Source of the DNA: Alkalibaculum sporogenes
GTDB lineage: Bacteria > Bacillota > Clostridia > Eubacteriales > Alkalibacteraceae
Length of the DNA stretch: 50,373 nucleotides
Direction: 5' to 3'
Assembly: GCF_009362815.1 (NCBI RefSeq)
Contig: NZ_WHNX01000022.1
Location: forward strand, 1 to 50,373
Below the pieces are notes generated by a model, which saw nothing but the letters and a program-made list of their open reading frames with translations, did not search any database and was not told where the DNA came from. Below, one piece after another: positions 7,955-16,639 of this stretch. How positions within the stretch are numbered: position 1 is the stretch's first letter; each line of letters opens with the position of its first letter. The position numbers and the translations under genes are program-made.

Positions 7955-9730
7955 ATGTCTGATTACATAAATGTAAACTTCCCCTTGCTTGGCAAAAGTA
8001 TTCATATTGACGAAAATCGCAAGATTTCTGATGCATGTGAGTTAGCTGGTCATCCATTAAATTTAGTATGTGGGGGAAAAGGTAAGTGTAATAAATGTGC
8101 AGTTGATATAAGCGTATATGGGGAATTATCAACAGTTCTAGCATGCCAAACACAAGTATCTGAAGGTATAGATATAATGATAACAGAGGAGTCAGAAGAA
8201 GCCCAAATCCTTACTACTAATATATCGAAAAATATTAAACCTAATCCATCACTGTACTTACTTCATCTTAACAACAATCTACTGAATACACCTCTATGTG
8301 AAAACGATTGGGATAGAATAATTCAACTTACAGGTATAGATCTTAATGAACCTTCTTTAGAAGTCCTTCAAAGTTTATCTAATAATTATCACAATCCTAA
8401 GGGAATTACTTTAGTAATTTCCCACAATAATGTCCTAGATATACTTCCTAAAGATATAGATATGCCACTATACGGATTAGCTTATGATATTGGTTCAACA
8501 TCTATTGTAGGTTATCTATACGATTTAACTAATTACACTCAAGTTGGTATAAGTTCAAAATTGAATAAACAGACTAGTATAGCAGGTGATGTTGTTAGTA
8601 GAATAGAATATACAATCACAAATCCTAATGGCTTAGTAAGATTACAGAAACTCGTAATAGATACTATTAATGAAATTGCAGAAAATATTTGTAAAGAAAA
8701 CAATATTGATAAAAATAATATTTACCAAGCTAGCTTTTGTGGAAATAGCACTATGCAACATCTTTTTTTAGGACTTAACCCCGCTCATCTCGGGCTAGCT
8801 CCTTTTACTAGTACTACACATAGAGGCGTAAACACCATTGCCTCAAAGTTAGGAATCAATATTAACCCTAGAGCATGTGTAAATTTTTTACCCTTGTTAG
8901 GCGGCTTTGTCGGTGCAGATACTACCTCCGTTTTATTATCTCTACAAAATGATGACAAAGATAGATTGATTATTGATTTAGGTACAAATGGAGAAATTGC
9001 AGTTGGTAGAAATTATTCCTATAAAGTATCTTCTACTGCATGTGGCCCTGCTTTAGAAGGTGCAGGACTAGAGTTTGGAATGCGCGGTACCAAAGGTGCA
9101 ATTGAACGTGTTAATATCCACTCAGGAGATTTAGTATATAAAGTAATTGGTGACGTTAAACCTCTAGGGATATGCGGTTCTGGAATTATTGATATAGTTT
9201 CGGAATTGCTCCATTACGATATTATCAACAAACGTGGTGCAATTGCGGATCCTTCTACAGTAACAGAATTAAAGCTTGCAGAGAGAATTATAATAAACGG
9301 CAATATTAAATCATTTATTATTGCATATGGAAATGAAACTGAATCTGGAAAACCAATTCTTATAACCCAAAAAGATATTAGACAAGTTCAGTTAGCTAAA
9401 GCAGCAATCTTCACTGGTTGTCTAATGTTAATAGAAGAAAGTAACTTAAAAGGTGAAGATTTACATGAAATCCTCATCGCTGGTGCCTTCGGTAACTATA
9501 TCGATATTAATAAAGCTCAATATATTGGAATGATCCCTTATTTCAAGAATATTCCTGTCTCCTCTATTGGAAATGCTGCAGCTACAGGTTGTCAAATGTT
9601 TTTACTTTCAAAAGATGAAGAAGAAGAATGTAATAAACTCGCTAAAAGTGCTATACACGTGGAGATAGCTTCAAATCCAAATTTTACAACTGGTTTTATG
9701 AAAAATACCTATTTAAATAAACTATATTGA
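7955..9730 (+). CDS. Reductive activator of corrinoid proteins (RamA/RACE-type, DUF4445)
   Basis: A 591-residue redox ATPase. The N-terminal [2Fe-2S] ferredoxin-like domain has Cys39, Cys45, Cys48 and Cys64 (VCGGKGKCNKC, then LACQ). A linker and middle domain lead to an ASKHA ATPase fold with AYDIGSTSIVGYLYDL (about residue 180), LIIDLGTNGEIAVG, CGPALEGAGLEFGMRG and the late IAGAFGNYID. Such proteins use ATP to rescue Co(II) corrinoids by one-electron reduction to Co(I). It is distinct from the second activator in this window (acsV) and sits beside mtgA and a free corrinoid protein, so its likely client is that module and not the acetyl-CoA synthase CFeSP. Start ATG follows AAAGGAG. Confidence 0.88.
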   Translation: MSDYINVNFPLLGKSIHIDENRKISDACELAGHPLNLVCGGKGKCNKCAVDISVYGELSTVLACQTQVSEGIDIMITEESEEAQILTTNISKNIKPNPSLYLLHLNNNLLNTPLCENDWDRIIQLTGIDLNEPSLEVLQSLSNNYHNPKGITLVISHNNVLDILPKDIDMPLYGLAYDIGSTSIVGYLYDLTNYTQVGISSKLNKQTSIAGDVVSRIEYTITNPNGLVRLQKLVIDTINEIAENICKENNIDKNNIYQASFCGNSTMQHLFLGLNPAHLGLAPFTSTTHRGVNTIASKLGININPRACVNFLPLLGGFVGADTTSVLLSLQNDDKDRLIIDLGTNGEIAVGRNYSYKVSSTACGPALEGAGLEFGMRGTKGAIERVNIHSGDLVYKVIGDVKPLGICGSGIIDIVSELLHYDIINKRGAIADPSTVTELKLAERIIINGNIKSFIIAYGNETESGKPILITQKDIRQVQLAKAAIFTGCLMLIEESNLKGEDLHEILIAGAFGNYIDINKAQYIGMIPYFKNIPVSSIGNAAATGCQMFLLSKDEEEECNKLAKSAIHVEIASNPNFTTGFMKNTYLNKLY

Positions 9731-9823
9731 AACCACAAGAAACACGCTTTGCCAGTTTCTCGCGGTTACACGGTATTCCCCAAATGTCTTCAAACAGCCA
9801 CTTGGATCATTACTTCGCAATAA
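9731..9823. repeat. Dispersed palindromic repeat, copy B
   Basis: A ~93-bp element beginning with the hairpin AACCACAAGAAAC, a GCTTTGC loop, and GTTTCTCGCGGTT, followed by a tail containing CCCCAAATGTCT and ending in ATTACTTCGCAATAA. It closely matches 13723-13814, which has a more perfect stem. Both lie downstream of converging or same-strand corrinoid genes. Confidence 0.8.
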
Positions 9824-9856
9824 AAAAAGTTATCCCGTATGGAATAACTTTTTTTT
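9822..9856. terminator. Bidirectional terminator between convergent genes
   Basis: AAAAAAAGTTATCC and GGAATAACTTTTTTT form a stem with one bulge and A/T tracts on both sides. It serves the corrinoid reactivator on the plus strand and the corrinoid protein on the minus strand, and overlaps the stop codon of the latter. Confidence 0.8.
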
Positions 9857-10496
9857 ATTTTTGCATCCATTCTTTGCAAATCATAAGGCCTTCAGCTGCA
9901 TTTGTTGTAAAAGCATCTGCTCCAATATTTTCACTTGCATCTTTACTTACAGGATTGCCACCAATTATCACTTTAAGATTTTCTCTTAAATCTGCTTCTA
10001 CTAATCCATCCACTGTCATTTTCATAGCATCAAGGGCTAAAGTTAATACACCACTCATACCCATAATGTCTGGTTTTATTTCTCTTACTTTTTCCACAAA
10101 CGCCTCAACAGGTTGGTCAATACCTATATCGTGTACTTCAAATCCTTCAGCAGTTGCCATAATCTTAAATATATTCTTGCCTATATCATGTAAGTCGCCT
10201 TTAACAGTACCTAGTACTATTTTACCTTTTATATTCTGCTGAGTTTTTACACCAATTGCAGGTTTAATGATATCTATTACTTCAGTTAATATCTCTCCTG
10301 CGAATATTAGATCTCCGACAAAATAATCGCCTCTTTCAAATCTATCTCCTACTACAGCCATGCCTTCTTGAGCAGCTTTCATTAACTCATTAGCTCTTTG
10401 TTCATCTGGATCTTCTTTCATAAAATCATTTATCATATCTAGCACTTCATCGTCTTTCAAGTCACTAAGTGCTTGAGTCAATTTACTAAATTCCAT
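9855..10496 (-). CDS. Methyl-accepting corrinoid protein (MtgC/MtbC family)
   Basis: A 213-residue two-domain B12 protein. A helical cap comes first (about residues 1-85, with EGMAVVGDRFERGDYFVGDLIFAGEIL), then a Rossmann-like B12 domain with the base-off ligand motif Asp101-Leu-His103-Asp-Ile-Gly106, the SGVLTLAL strand and IIGGNPVS. It would carry a methyl group on cobalt between a substrate methyltransferase and MtgA. The start is ATG at 10496 after AGGGAGG; upstream in-frame sequence is not typical of the family. It is a clear paralogue of the gene at 13902. Its own promoter lacks the TTGTATATACAA operator, so the two copies are probably regulated differently. Confidence 0.93.
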   Translation of the reverse strand: MEFSKLTQALSDLKDDEVLDMINDFMKEDPDEQRANELMKAAQEGMAVVGDRFERGDYFVGDLIFAGEILTEVIDIIKPAIGVKTQQNIKGKIVLGTVKGDLHDIGKNIFKIMATAEGFEVHDIGIDQPVEAFVEKVREIKPDIMGMSGVLTLALDAMKMTVDGLVEADLRENLKVIIGGNPVSKDASENIGADAFTTNAAEGLMICKEWMQK

Positions 10497-10540
10497 CAAC
10501 CTAAAATACCTCCCTGTATTTAACACGCAAATTAAAGTCA

Positions 10541-10570
10541 ATGATATCACTAACTTCGTTGCATTGTCAA
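10541..10570 (-). promoter_or_regulatory. Promoter of the first corrinoid protein gene
   Basis: On the minus strand, perfect TTGACA (10565-10570), 18-bp spacer and TATCAT (10541-10546). No TTGTATATACAA copy follows it, unlike the other methyl-transfer promoters here. Confidence 0.7.
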
Positions 10571-10703
10571 ATGTGAATTTAACACTTGTATTAATTATAC
10601 CAATATTTAAAAATATCAAACTTATTTTAATTATTATTATTTTATTATATGTTATTTTAACACTAATATCCTAAACTGAGACCCTATGTTAAAATCTTAG
10701 GTC

Positions 10704-10733
10704 TTACAACTTTGCACTATTTCATGTTATAAT
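10704..10733 (+). promoter_or_regulatory. Possible promoter of the DUF3786-type gene
   Basis: TTACAA (10704-10709), 18-bp spacer, perfect TATAAT (10728-10733). The -35 is weak; the ribosome site follows at 10759. Confidence 0.5.
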
Positions 10734-10773
10734 AAAAACAATATAACAACATTAACAAAGGAAGGTGCTTAAT

Positions 10774-11400
10774 ATGAAGCCTGAAGCTGTGACTAATAAA
10801 CGTAAAGATAAAATACCTTACGAGTATTACAAAGAAGAATTTAAAAAATTAAATCCTGAGTCAATATGTCAAAATTCAGGAGTCGAATATGATAGTAACA
10901 CATCTACTTTTAAGTTAAAATTGCTTAACGATTATCACTATATATCTTATCCTTCTGGTAATATAGATGAAGATAATCCAAAAATCAAATACCCATTAAA
11001 GACATTGTTGCTAAGGTATCTTATTAATTGTAAGGATATTTCAACAAGTGGTAATATGATTAATTATAAAGATGTACCTGATGGTAATTTATATTATCAT
11101 AATTTTTATGGTCGTTGTATACTTCGTTTATCTAAGACATTTAAAAATAAAATAGAGCTTTTAATATCTGCTATGGAAAAATTGAATGCAGAAAAATTAG
11201 AATTAGGTGACTTATCATATAAAATAAAGTTTCTACACAATATAGATGTCTATGTGATTATATGGCTTGGAGATGAAGAGTTTGAAGCTTCTGCACAAAT
11301 ACTCTTCAGTGATAATGTACCCTATTATTTTTCAGCAGAAGATTTAGCCTTTGTAGGCGACGCCCTTAATGATAAACTTGTGGCACTTGCTTATAGTTAG
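10774..11400 (+). CDS. Conserved protein, probable DUF3786 family
   Basis: A 208-residue soluble protein with no signal peptide or membrane segment. The pattern YEYYKEEFKKLNPESICQNSGVEYD near the N terminus, the middle LLLRYLIN and the late YVIIWLGDEEF...FSAEDLAFVGD resemble DUF3786 proteins, which I recall from acetogens and sulfate reducers in corrinoid or CODH/ACS neighbourhoods. Their function is not established. I chose ATG at 10774, which leaves AGGAAGG at a normal distance; an in-frame GTG at 10765 lies inside that site. It stands alone on the plus strand between a corrinoid gene and ilvH, with its own promoter and a strong terminator. Confidence 0.65.
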   Translation: MKPEAVTNKRKDKIPYEYYKEEFKKLNPESICQNSGVEYDSNTSTFKLKLLNDYHYISYPSGNIDEDNPKIKYPLKTLLLRYLINCKDISTSGNMINYKDVPDGNLYYHNFYGRCILRLSKTFKNKIELLISAMEKLNAEKLELGDLSYKIKFLHNIDVYVIIWLGDEEFEASAQILFSDNVPYYFSAEDLAFVGDALNDKLVALAYS

Positions 11401-11444
11401 AAGAAGGCATAATACAACACTAATAATCGACTTATATCTCTATG

Positions 11445-11471
11445 TAAAAAAGACTCTGTCAGAGTCTTTTT
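11445..11471. terminator. Bidirectional terminator
   Basis: GACTCT and AGAGTC with a GTC loop, flanked by six A on the left and six T on the right. It ends both the DUF3786-type gene (plus) and ilvB-ilvH (minus). Confidence 0.88.
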
Positions 11472-11480
11472 TCACGTACA

Positions 11481-11975
11481 CTACATACTTATTGACTTAT
11501 CTCCTCTTTGTAACCCAGTAGCACCAGATCTTATAAATTCTATTATTCCAAATGGTTCTAGCATATTCATAAATGCTTTAACCTTTTCCTCATCTCCTGT
11601 TAATTGGAGTATCAGACTACTATTAGAAACGTCTACAATATTGGCTCTAAAGATATTAGATATTTCTATAATATTTGACCTTGCTTTATTATCTGCCTTA
11701 ACTTTTACAAATACTAATTCTCTGCTTACTGAATCTTCAGGTGTTAATTCCACTATTTTAATAACTTCAATCAGTTTATTTAATTGCTTTTTAATCTGTT
11801 CTAGTATTTGTTCATCTCCAATAACTGTAATAGTTACCCTTGATATCTTTTGATCTTCTGTCATTCCTACTGTTAAGCTATCTATGTTATAGCACCTTCT
11901 TGCAAAAAGTCCTGCTATCCTACTCAGCACTCCAGAATTATTTTCTACTAATAGGGATAATACATACTTTTTCAT
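11481..11975 (-). CDS. ilvH: Acetolactate synthase small (regulatory) subunit
   Basis: A 164-residue protein with the N-terminal ACT domain of the family: YVLSLLVENNSGVLSRIAGLFARRCYNIDSLTVG (residues 3-36), followed by the C-terminal half with ELVFVKVKAD and LEPFGIIEFIRSGATGLQRG. It binds the large subunit and confers valine feedback control in branched-chain amino-acid synthesis. It starts 14 bases after ilvB ends, so the pair is one operon. Length is normal. Confidence 0.95.
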   Translation of the reverse strand: MKKYVLSLLVENNSGVLSRIAGLFARRCYNIDSLTVGMTEDQKISRVTITVIGDEQILEQIKKQLNKLIEVIKIVELTPEDSVSRELVFVKVKADNKARSNIIEISNIFRANIVDVSNSSLILQLTGDEEKVKAFMNMLEPFGIIEFIRSGATGLQRGDKSISM

Positions 11976-11989
11976 TTTAATTCATCCTC

Positions 11990-13612
11990 CTAAAATGTAA
12001 TAAACTCTGGGTCTATTAGACATTGTATTAAGCACGGTTCATCATCTTGTAAAACCTTGTTTAATACATTTGTAAAACTTTCTATATCTTCTACTTTATA
12101 ACCTGCAATACAATAAGCCTCTGCTATTTTAGTGAAATCAATATTACAGTTTAAATCAATACCAAAGTTATGATGTTTACCATAGCAAGCGTCTTGTAGT
12201 CCCTTAACCATACCTAATTTGTTATTATTGAATAATATAATTTTTATTCCAATGTTTTGTTCTCTTATAACAGCAAGCTCTCCCAAACACATTTGAAAGC
12301 TCCCATCGCCCATTACACATACAACTTGTCTTTCAGGGTTTGCTACCTTAACACCAGCTGCAGCGGGTAAACTATATGCCATTGTACCTAAGCCACCTGA
12401 TGTAAAATAATTACGACTTCCAATTATTTTATAATACAGTGCAGAATAAATTTGGTTTTGACCCACATCTGATACCAAACAGGCGCTATCATTTAATGTG
12501 TTAGACACTGTGTTTATTAATTCCTTAGGATTAATAAATGAGCACCCTGCCTGCATTTTCATGTTAATAGGATAGGTCTCTTTTATTTCTTCTACTTCTT
12601 GTAACCACTGTGTCATATCTATATTAATATTTTTGTGAGTTAGCTCTTCTAATATTAATTTTGCATCGCCTACTATAGGTATAACAGTATCAATTTTTTT
12701 ACCTATTTCTGCAGGATCAATATCGATATGTATATATTCTAAATTTGCATTTAAATCATCAAATCTCCCAGTAGCCCGATCTGACATTCTAGCACCGATA
12801 CAAATTAGTAAATCAGCCCTTTCAATAATTTTATTAGAATATGCATATCCATGGCTTCCTACAATTCCAGAATATAGCGGGTGATCATGAGGAAAACTAC
12901 CTATCCCCATAAAAGAATTTATTATAGGAATTTGTGTCTGGGATACAAATCCTAGTAATTCTTTTTCAGCTTTACCCGAAATTATACCTCCACCTACGTA
13001 TATTACTGGTCTCTCTACACTTTTTATCTTAGTTATTGCTCTTTTGATTTGACCTTTATGTCCCGTCAATGTAGGTTGATATCCAATAATATTTATGCCT
13101 TCAGAATTAAATTTTATATTTTCTTCTTGAATATTTCTTGGAATATCTATTAATACAGGACCTTTTCTTCCACTATTTGCTAAATAGAAAGCCTCCTTAA
13201 ATACTCTAGGTATCTCGCTAGAATCTTTTATAAGATAATTATGCTTTGTAAAAGGTTCAGTAGCTCCTTTAATATCCGCTTCTTGAAATGCATCAGTTCC
13301 TAATAATTCAGTATTTACTTGGCCAGTGATTATTACCACGGGAATAGAATCTAAATAAGCAGTAGCTATACCTGTAATGGTATTTGTTGCTCCTGGTCCT
13401 GACGTAGCAATACAGACACCCACTTGCCCTGTTTCCCTAGCATATCCGCTGGCATAATGAACAAGGGACTGTTCATTCCTAACTAAAATATGCCTTAATT
13501 TTGATTCTCTTAATGCTTCGTATAAAGGTAAAACGGCACCACCAGGGTATCCAAAAATAGTATGGACATTTTCATTTTCTAAGCATTTAATGATGGCTTT
13601 CGATGCTTTCAT
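11990..13612 (-). CDS. ilvB: Acetolactate synthase large (catalytic) subunit
   Basis: A 540-residue thiamin-diphosphate enzyme that condenses two pyruvates to acetolactate (or pyruvate with 2-oxobutyrate) for valine, leucine and isoleucine. The catalytic Glu47 lies in VRNEQSLVHYASGYAR; the FAD/middle domain follows; the ThDP motif GDGSFQMCLGELAVIREQNIGIKIILFNNN is near residue 430. It pairs with ilvH downstream. The leader shows a clear promoter but no T-box. The biosynthetic rather than catabolic type is inferred from the attached ilvH. In an acetogen, acetyl-CoA made by ACS reaches this enzyme through pyruvate. Confidence 0.95.
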   Translation of the reverse strand: MKASKAIIKCLENENVHTIFGYPGGAVLPLYEALRESKLRHILVRNEQSLVHYASGYARETGQVGVCIATSGPGATNTITGIATAYLDSIPVVIITGQVNTELLGTDAFQEADIKGATEPFTKHNYLIKDSSEIPRVFKEAFYLANSGRKGPVLIDIPRNIQEENIKFNSEGINIIGYQPTLTGHKGQIKRAITKIKSVERPVIYVGGGIISGKAEKELLGFVSQTQIPIINSFMGIGSFPHDHPLYSGIVGSHGYAYSNKIIERADLLICIGARMSDRATGRFDDLNANLEYIHIDIDPAEIGKKIDTVIPIVGDAKLILEELTHKNINIDMTQWLQEVEEIKETYPINMKMQAGCSFINPKELINTVSNTLNDSACLVSDVGQNQIYSALYYKIIGSRNYFTSGGLGTMAYSLPAAAGVKVANPERQVVCVMGDGSFQMCLGELAVIREQNIGIKIILFNNNKLGMVKGLQDACYGKHHNFGIDLNCNIDFTKIAEAYCIAGYKVEDIESFTNVLNKVLQDDEPCLIQCLIDPEFITF

Positions 13613-13653
13613 TTCTGAATCACCCCTTTATGTATTTTTATGTATTTCTAATT

Positions 13654-13682
13654 ATGATAATTCAAAATAGATACAAAGTCAA
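13654..13682 (-). promoter_or_regulatory. Promoter of ilvB-ilvH
   Basis: On the minus strand, TTGACT (13677-13682), 17-bp spacer and TATCAT (13654-13659), about 40 bases before the ilvB start. No T-box or leader-peptide structure is seen. Confidence 0.7.
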
Positions 13683-13722
13683 TAAATAGCTGCATTTTAT
13701 ATATAAAGTTTAGTAATATACA

Positions 13723-13814
13723 AACCACAAGAAACACGCTTTGCGAGTTTCTTGTGGTTACGCAGTAGTCGCCAAATGTCTGCAATCAACCATTTAGCTC
13801 ATTACTTTGCGATA
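13723..13814. repeat. Dispersed palindromic repeat, copy C
   Basis: Perfect 13-bp stem AACCACAAGAAAC / GTTTCTTGTGGTT around an 11-base loop with GCTTTGCG, then a tail with AGTCGCCAAATGTCTGC ending ATTACTTTGCGATAA. It matches copy B at 9731 along its whole length and shares the loop and CGCCAAATG word with 1-236. Confidence 0.8.
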
Positions 13815-13820
13815 ATGAAA

Positions 13821-13861
13821 ACAACCAGAAGAAACATGTTTCTTTAGTTTCTTCTGGTTGT
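13821..13861 (-). terminator. Terminator of the second corrinoid protein gene
   Basis: ACAACCAGAAGAAA and TTTCTTCTGGTTGT form a 14-bp stem; on the minus strand it is followed by TTTTC. Its stem resembles that of repeat copy C next to it (AACCACAAGAAAC), so the terminator may derive from, or have been captured with, the repeat. Confidence 0.7.
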
Positions 13862-13901
13862 AAATCATCTTACATCGCTTGCAAGAAATACAATTTTATA
13901 T

Positions 13902-14540
13902 TTATTTAACCCAAGATTGACATATTTTTACGCCTTCTGCTGCATTAGTAGTAAACGCATCTGCATTGATGTGTTTGCAAGCTTCTTTCGTTACAGGATT
14001 TCCACCTATAATAATTTTAATATCATCTCTTATTCCAGCCTCTTTAAATCCATCGACAGTGTCCTTCATCGCTTCTAAAGCAAGTGTAAGTACTCCACTC
14101 ATTCCTACAATATTTGGTTTTACTTCTTTCACTTTTTCAACAAAAGCTTCTACTGATTGATCTATACCAATATCGTGTACTTCAAATCCAGCTGCTTCAG
14201 ACATACTTTTGAATATGTTTTTACCAATATCATGTAAATCACCATGTACTGTACCAAGCACTATGGTGCCTACAGTAGATGTAACTCCACCACCAATAGC
14301 TGGCTTTAAAATATTGATAGCTTCAGATAAAAGCTCTCCAGCAAAGATTAAGTCTCCTACAAAGTATTCACCTTTTTCAAATAAATCTCCAACAACAGCC
14401 ATACCTTCTTGACATGCACCTACTACGTTTTGTGCGTCTACTTCAGTTGGGTTTGATGCAACAAAATTTTCTAATATACTCATTACTTGTTCTTCATCCA
14501 ATTCTCCTACCAATTGGGTTACTTGCTTTAAATCGATCAT
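13902..14540 (-). CDS. Methyl-accepting corrinoid protein (MtgC/MtbC family), second copy
   Basis: A 212-residue paralogue of the protein at 9855. It has the same helical cap (EGMAVVGDLFEKGEYFVGDLIFAGELL) and the same B12 domain, with Asp101-Leu-His103-Asp-Ile-Gly106, SGVLTLAL and IIGGNPVT. The two differ mostly in the first 45 residues and around 80-92 (here AIGGGVTSTVGTIVLG), so they may recognise different methyltransferases. Start is ATG after AGGAGG. Its promoter carries the TTGTATATACAA-type operator shared with mtgA and the acsA unit, tying this copy to acetyl-CoA synthesis control. No substrate methyltransferase is adjacent. Confidence 0.93.
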   Translation of the reverse strand: MIDLKQVTQLVGELDEEQVMSILENFVASNPTEVDAQNVVGACQEGMAVVGDLFEKGEYFVGDLIFAGELLSEAINILKPAIGGGVTSTVGTIVLGTVHGDLHDIGKNIFKSMSEAAGFEVHDIGIDQSVEAFVEKVKEVKPNIVGMSGVLTLALEAMKDTVDGFKEAGIRDDIKIIIGGNPVTKEACKHINADAFTTNAAEGVKICQSWVK

Positions 14541-14622
14541 ATGAAAACCTCCTCTTAATGTATAAATATTATAATATTATCCTATGGATAAAATACTAGC
14601 AAAAATCATAGTATTAGATAGA

Positions 14623-14665
14623 TGTATATACAAGTTATGATATCATTTACATAACTCTTAGTCAA
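14623..14665 (-). promoter_or_regulatory. Promoter and GntR-like operator of the second corrinoid gene
   Basis: On the minus strand, TTGACT (14660-14665), 17-bp spacer and TATCAT (14637-14642). The palindrome-like word CTTGTATATACA (14623-14634) begins 2 bases after the -10 box, covering the likely start site. The word differs from the perfect TTGTATATACAA by one base. A second reading, with TTGTAT itself as -35 and TATGAT 17 bp on, is also possible. Confidence 0.7.
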
Positions 14666-14698
14666 GATTATATTCTATGTCCACTTAATTTTTATTTG

Positions 14699-16615
14699 TT
14701 ATTTATGACTTGGAAACCGTTTAATATTTGTATGGGGTATAAACGATGCAGATATAAATTCATCCATATAACCAGGATAAACACTCAACTCTAAATATGT
14801 CATATTTTCGGCTGTATTATCTATATAATCTTTCGCATTTTTATTTATCAGGCTCATATAACTACCTGTTAAAGAGCTATTGCCGATAAAATGATACTTT
14901 TCCACGTCTATATCTGGAAATAATCCTATATTAATGGCGCTCTTTATATTTATGTGAGAACCAATACCACCAGCTACTTTTATTTCATCTACTTGATCAA
15001 AATCAAGACCTAAACTAGATAAAAGAACATATGTAGCTGAATATACAGCAGCTTTTGCTCTAATGAAATTATCAATGTCTATCTCTGTTATACATATATC
15101 TTCATCTGTTCCATATTCTTTTTTAAATGCAACAATAAAGTATCCAATTCCATATTCATCAAATTTTACTCTATTTGAATGGGAATCTTTTCGAAATTTA
15201 CCTTTAGGATCTATTAAATTTACTCTTTTCAACTCTGATATTAAGTCAATAATCCCTGATCCACATATTCCATAAGGACGATAACTACCGATTATATCTA
15301 AATTTGGTATATAAGACAATTGATCAATCGTAACAGCTTCAATCGCTCCATGTGCAGCCCTCATTCCGCATGAAATCTCTCCACCTTCAAAAGCTGGTCC
15401 TGCAGAACAAGCACATGTCATTAAAAAATCTTTATTACCAAATACTATCTCACCATTTGTTCCTAAATCTATTAATATTGTATTCTTTTCACTCTCTCTC
15501 ATATCAGATGCAATTACTCCTGCACTAATATCTCCTCCAACATAACTTGCTACTGATGGAGATATAATGACTATTGCATTTTTATTAATATTAAGCCCCA
15601 TATCCTCAGAAGTTACAGCTATATCTTTTGTATCAGCAAATACGGGTATATAAGGTTCTTTCCTTAAGTAATCAGCATAAACTTCTAATAAGAGATGTGA
15701 CATAGTAGTGTTTGCTGAAGCTGTGAATATTAATATGTCATCTTTAGAAATACTATTTAATAAACATAATTCAATTATCAATGGATTAATGCTTTCGCTT
15801 ACCATAGCTTCTTTTAATTTATTTAACCCATTTCCTTTTGTTGAGTATATTATTCTATTAATTACATCTGCACCATACTTAGATTGCGCATTTGCACATG
15901 ACACTTCACTTAGTATAGAATCATCCTTTAAGTTAACTAAACATGCTGAAACTGAAGTCGTGCCAATATCTATGGCAACTCCGTATATATTTAAATTGCC
16001 CTGAGACCTAATATCTAATAACTTAATAATTCCTTTATCCACTGTATATATTATTGCAATTTTAAACTCATTTTCTCTCAAAACACTAGGAATCTTTCTT
16101 AATAAAGCAATACCTATTTCAATATTTTTATTTTTAAGCTCTCTAGTTATAAATTTCTTAATTCTAGTCACATCAGATATATTATCATCTATATTGGGTA
16201 TATCTAATTGTAATTCTAATATTTCTAAGTGTTTCTTTGTACTATGTTTACTCTCAAAAGTTTTTTTTATATTATAATACTTCTCGTAATGCTCAGTATT
16301 GTTTTTTTCGATTTTGATATTTGTTACATCGAGTATTGACTCTTTTGGCACATCAATTTCTACTGGTTCAATTATAGTACTTGAACAAGCTAATATGTAC
16401 TTACTATCTTTATTTTGATTACTTAGCTTATGACTATTCTTCTTTTCTTTAACTTTACCATTTACAAGCTTTACCTTGCATTTCCCACATGTACCAAATC
16501 CATTACATGGTGCATCAATGTTAATACCAGCGCTTCTAATAATATCAATAAGGTTTTCTCCACTAGATACATCAATAACTTTTCTATTATCTGGTGTATT
16601 TATAATTACTTTCAT
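14699..16615 (-). CDS. acsV: Reductive activator of the corrinoid iron-sulfur protein (RACo)
   Basis: A 638-residue ATP-dependent activator that reduces Co(II) in the corrinoid iron-sulfur protein AcsCD back to Co(I). The N-terminal [2Fe-2S] domain has Cys37, Cys43, Cys46 and Cys77 (APCNGFGTCGKC, then LACSS). A lysine-rich linker follows, then the middle domain and the ASKHA ATPase with GVAIDIGTTSVSACLVNL, TILIDLGTNGEIVFG, CSAGPAFEGGEISCGMRAAHG and the late KVAGGIGSHINIKSAINIGLFPD. Its size fits known RACo proteins. It is the last gene of the acsF-D-C-E-B2 series, after a hairpin, which supports the AcsCD client. Start ATG follows GGGGGAAT. Confidence 0.88.
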   Translation of the reverse strand: MKVIINTPDNRKVIDVSSGENLIDIIRSAGINIDAPCNGFGTCGKCKVKLVNGKVKEKKNSHKLSNQNKDSKYILACSSTIIEPVEIDVPKESILDVTNIKIEKNNTEHYEKYYNIKKTFESKHSTKKHLEILELQLDIPNIDDNISDVTRIKKFITRELKNKNIEIGIALLRKIPSVLRENEFKIAIIYTVDKGIIKLLDIRSQGNLNIYGVAIDIGTTSVSACLVNLKDDSILSEVSCANAQSKYGADVINRIIYSTKGNGLNKLKEAMVSESINPLIIELCLLNSISKDDILIFTASANTTMSHLLLEVYADYLRKEPYIPVFADTKDIAVTSEDMGLNINKNAIVIISPSVASYVGGDISAGVIASDMRESEKNTILIDLGTNGEIVFGNKDFLMTCACSAGPAFEGGEISCGMRAAHGAIEAVTIDQLSYIPNLDIIGSYRPYGICGSGIIDLISELKRVNLIDPKGKFRKDSHSNRVKFDEYGIGYFIVAFKKEYGTDEDICITEIDIDNFIRAKAAVYSATYVLLSSLGLDFDQVDEIKVAGGIGSHINIKSAINIGLFPDIDVEKYHFIGNSSLTGSYMSLINKNAKDYIDNTAENMTYLELSVYPGYMDEFISASFIPHTNIKRFPSHK

Positions 16616-16639
16616 AATATTCCCCCTAGGTGTAACAAG

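Noticed and set aside
9727-10242. A 171-residue plus-strand reading frame
   Set aside because: It runs antisense over the corrinoid protein gene and begins inside the repeat at 9731; the protein is low in complexity and has no ribosome site.
13613-13722. A T-box or leader-peptide attenuator ahead of ilvB
   Set aside because: No T-box sequence, specifier stem or leader peptide is seen; only a plain promoter.
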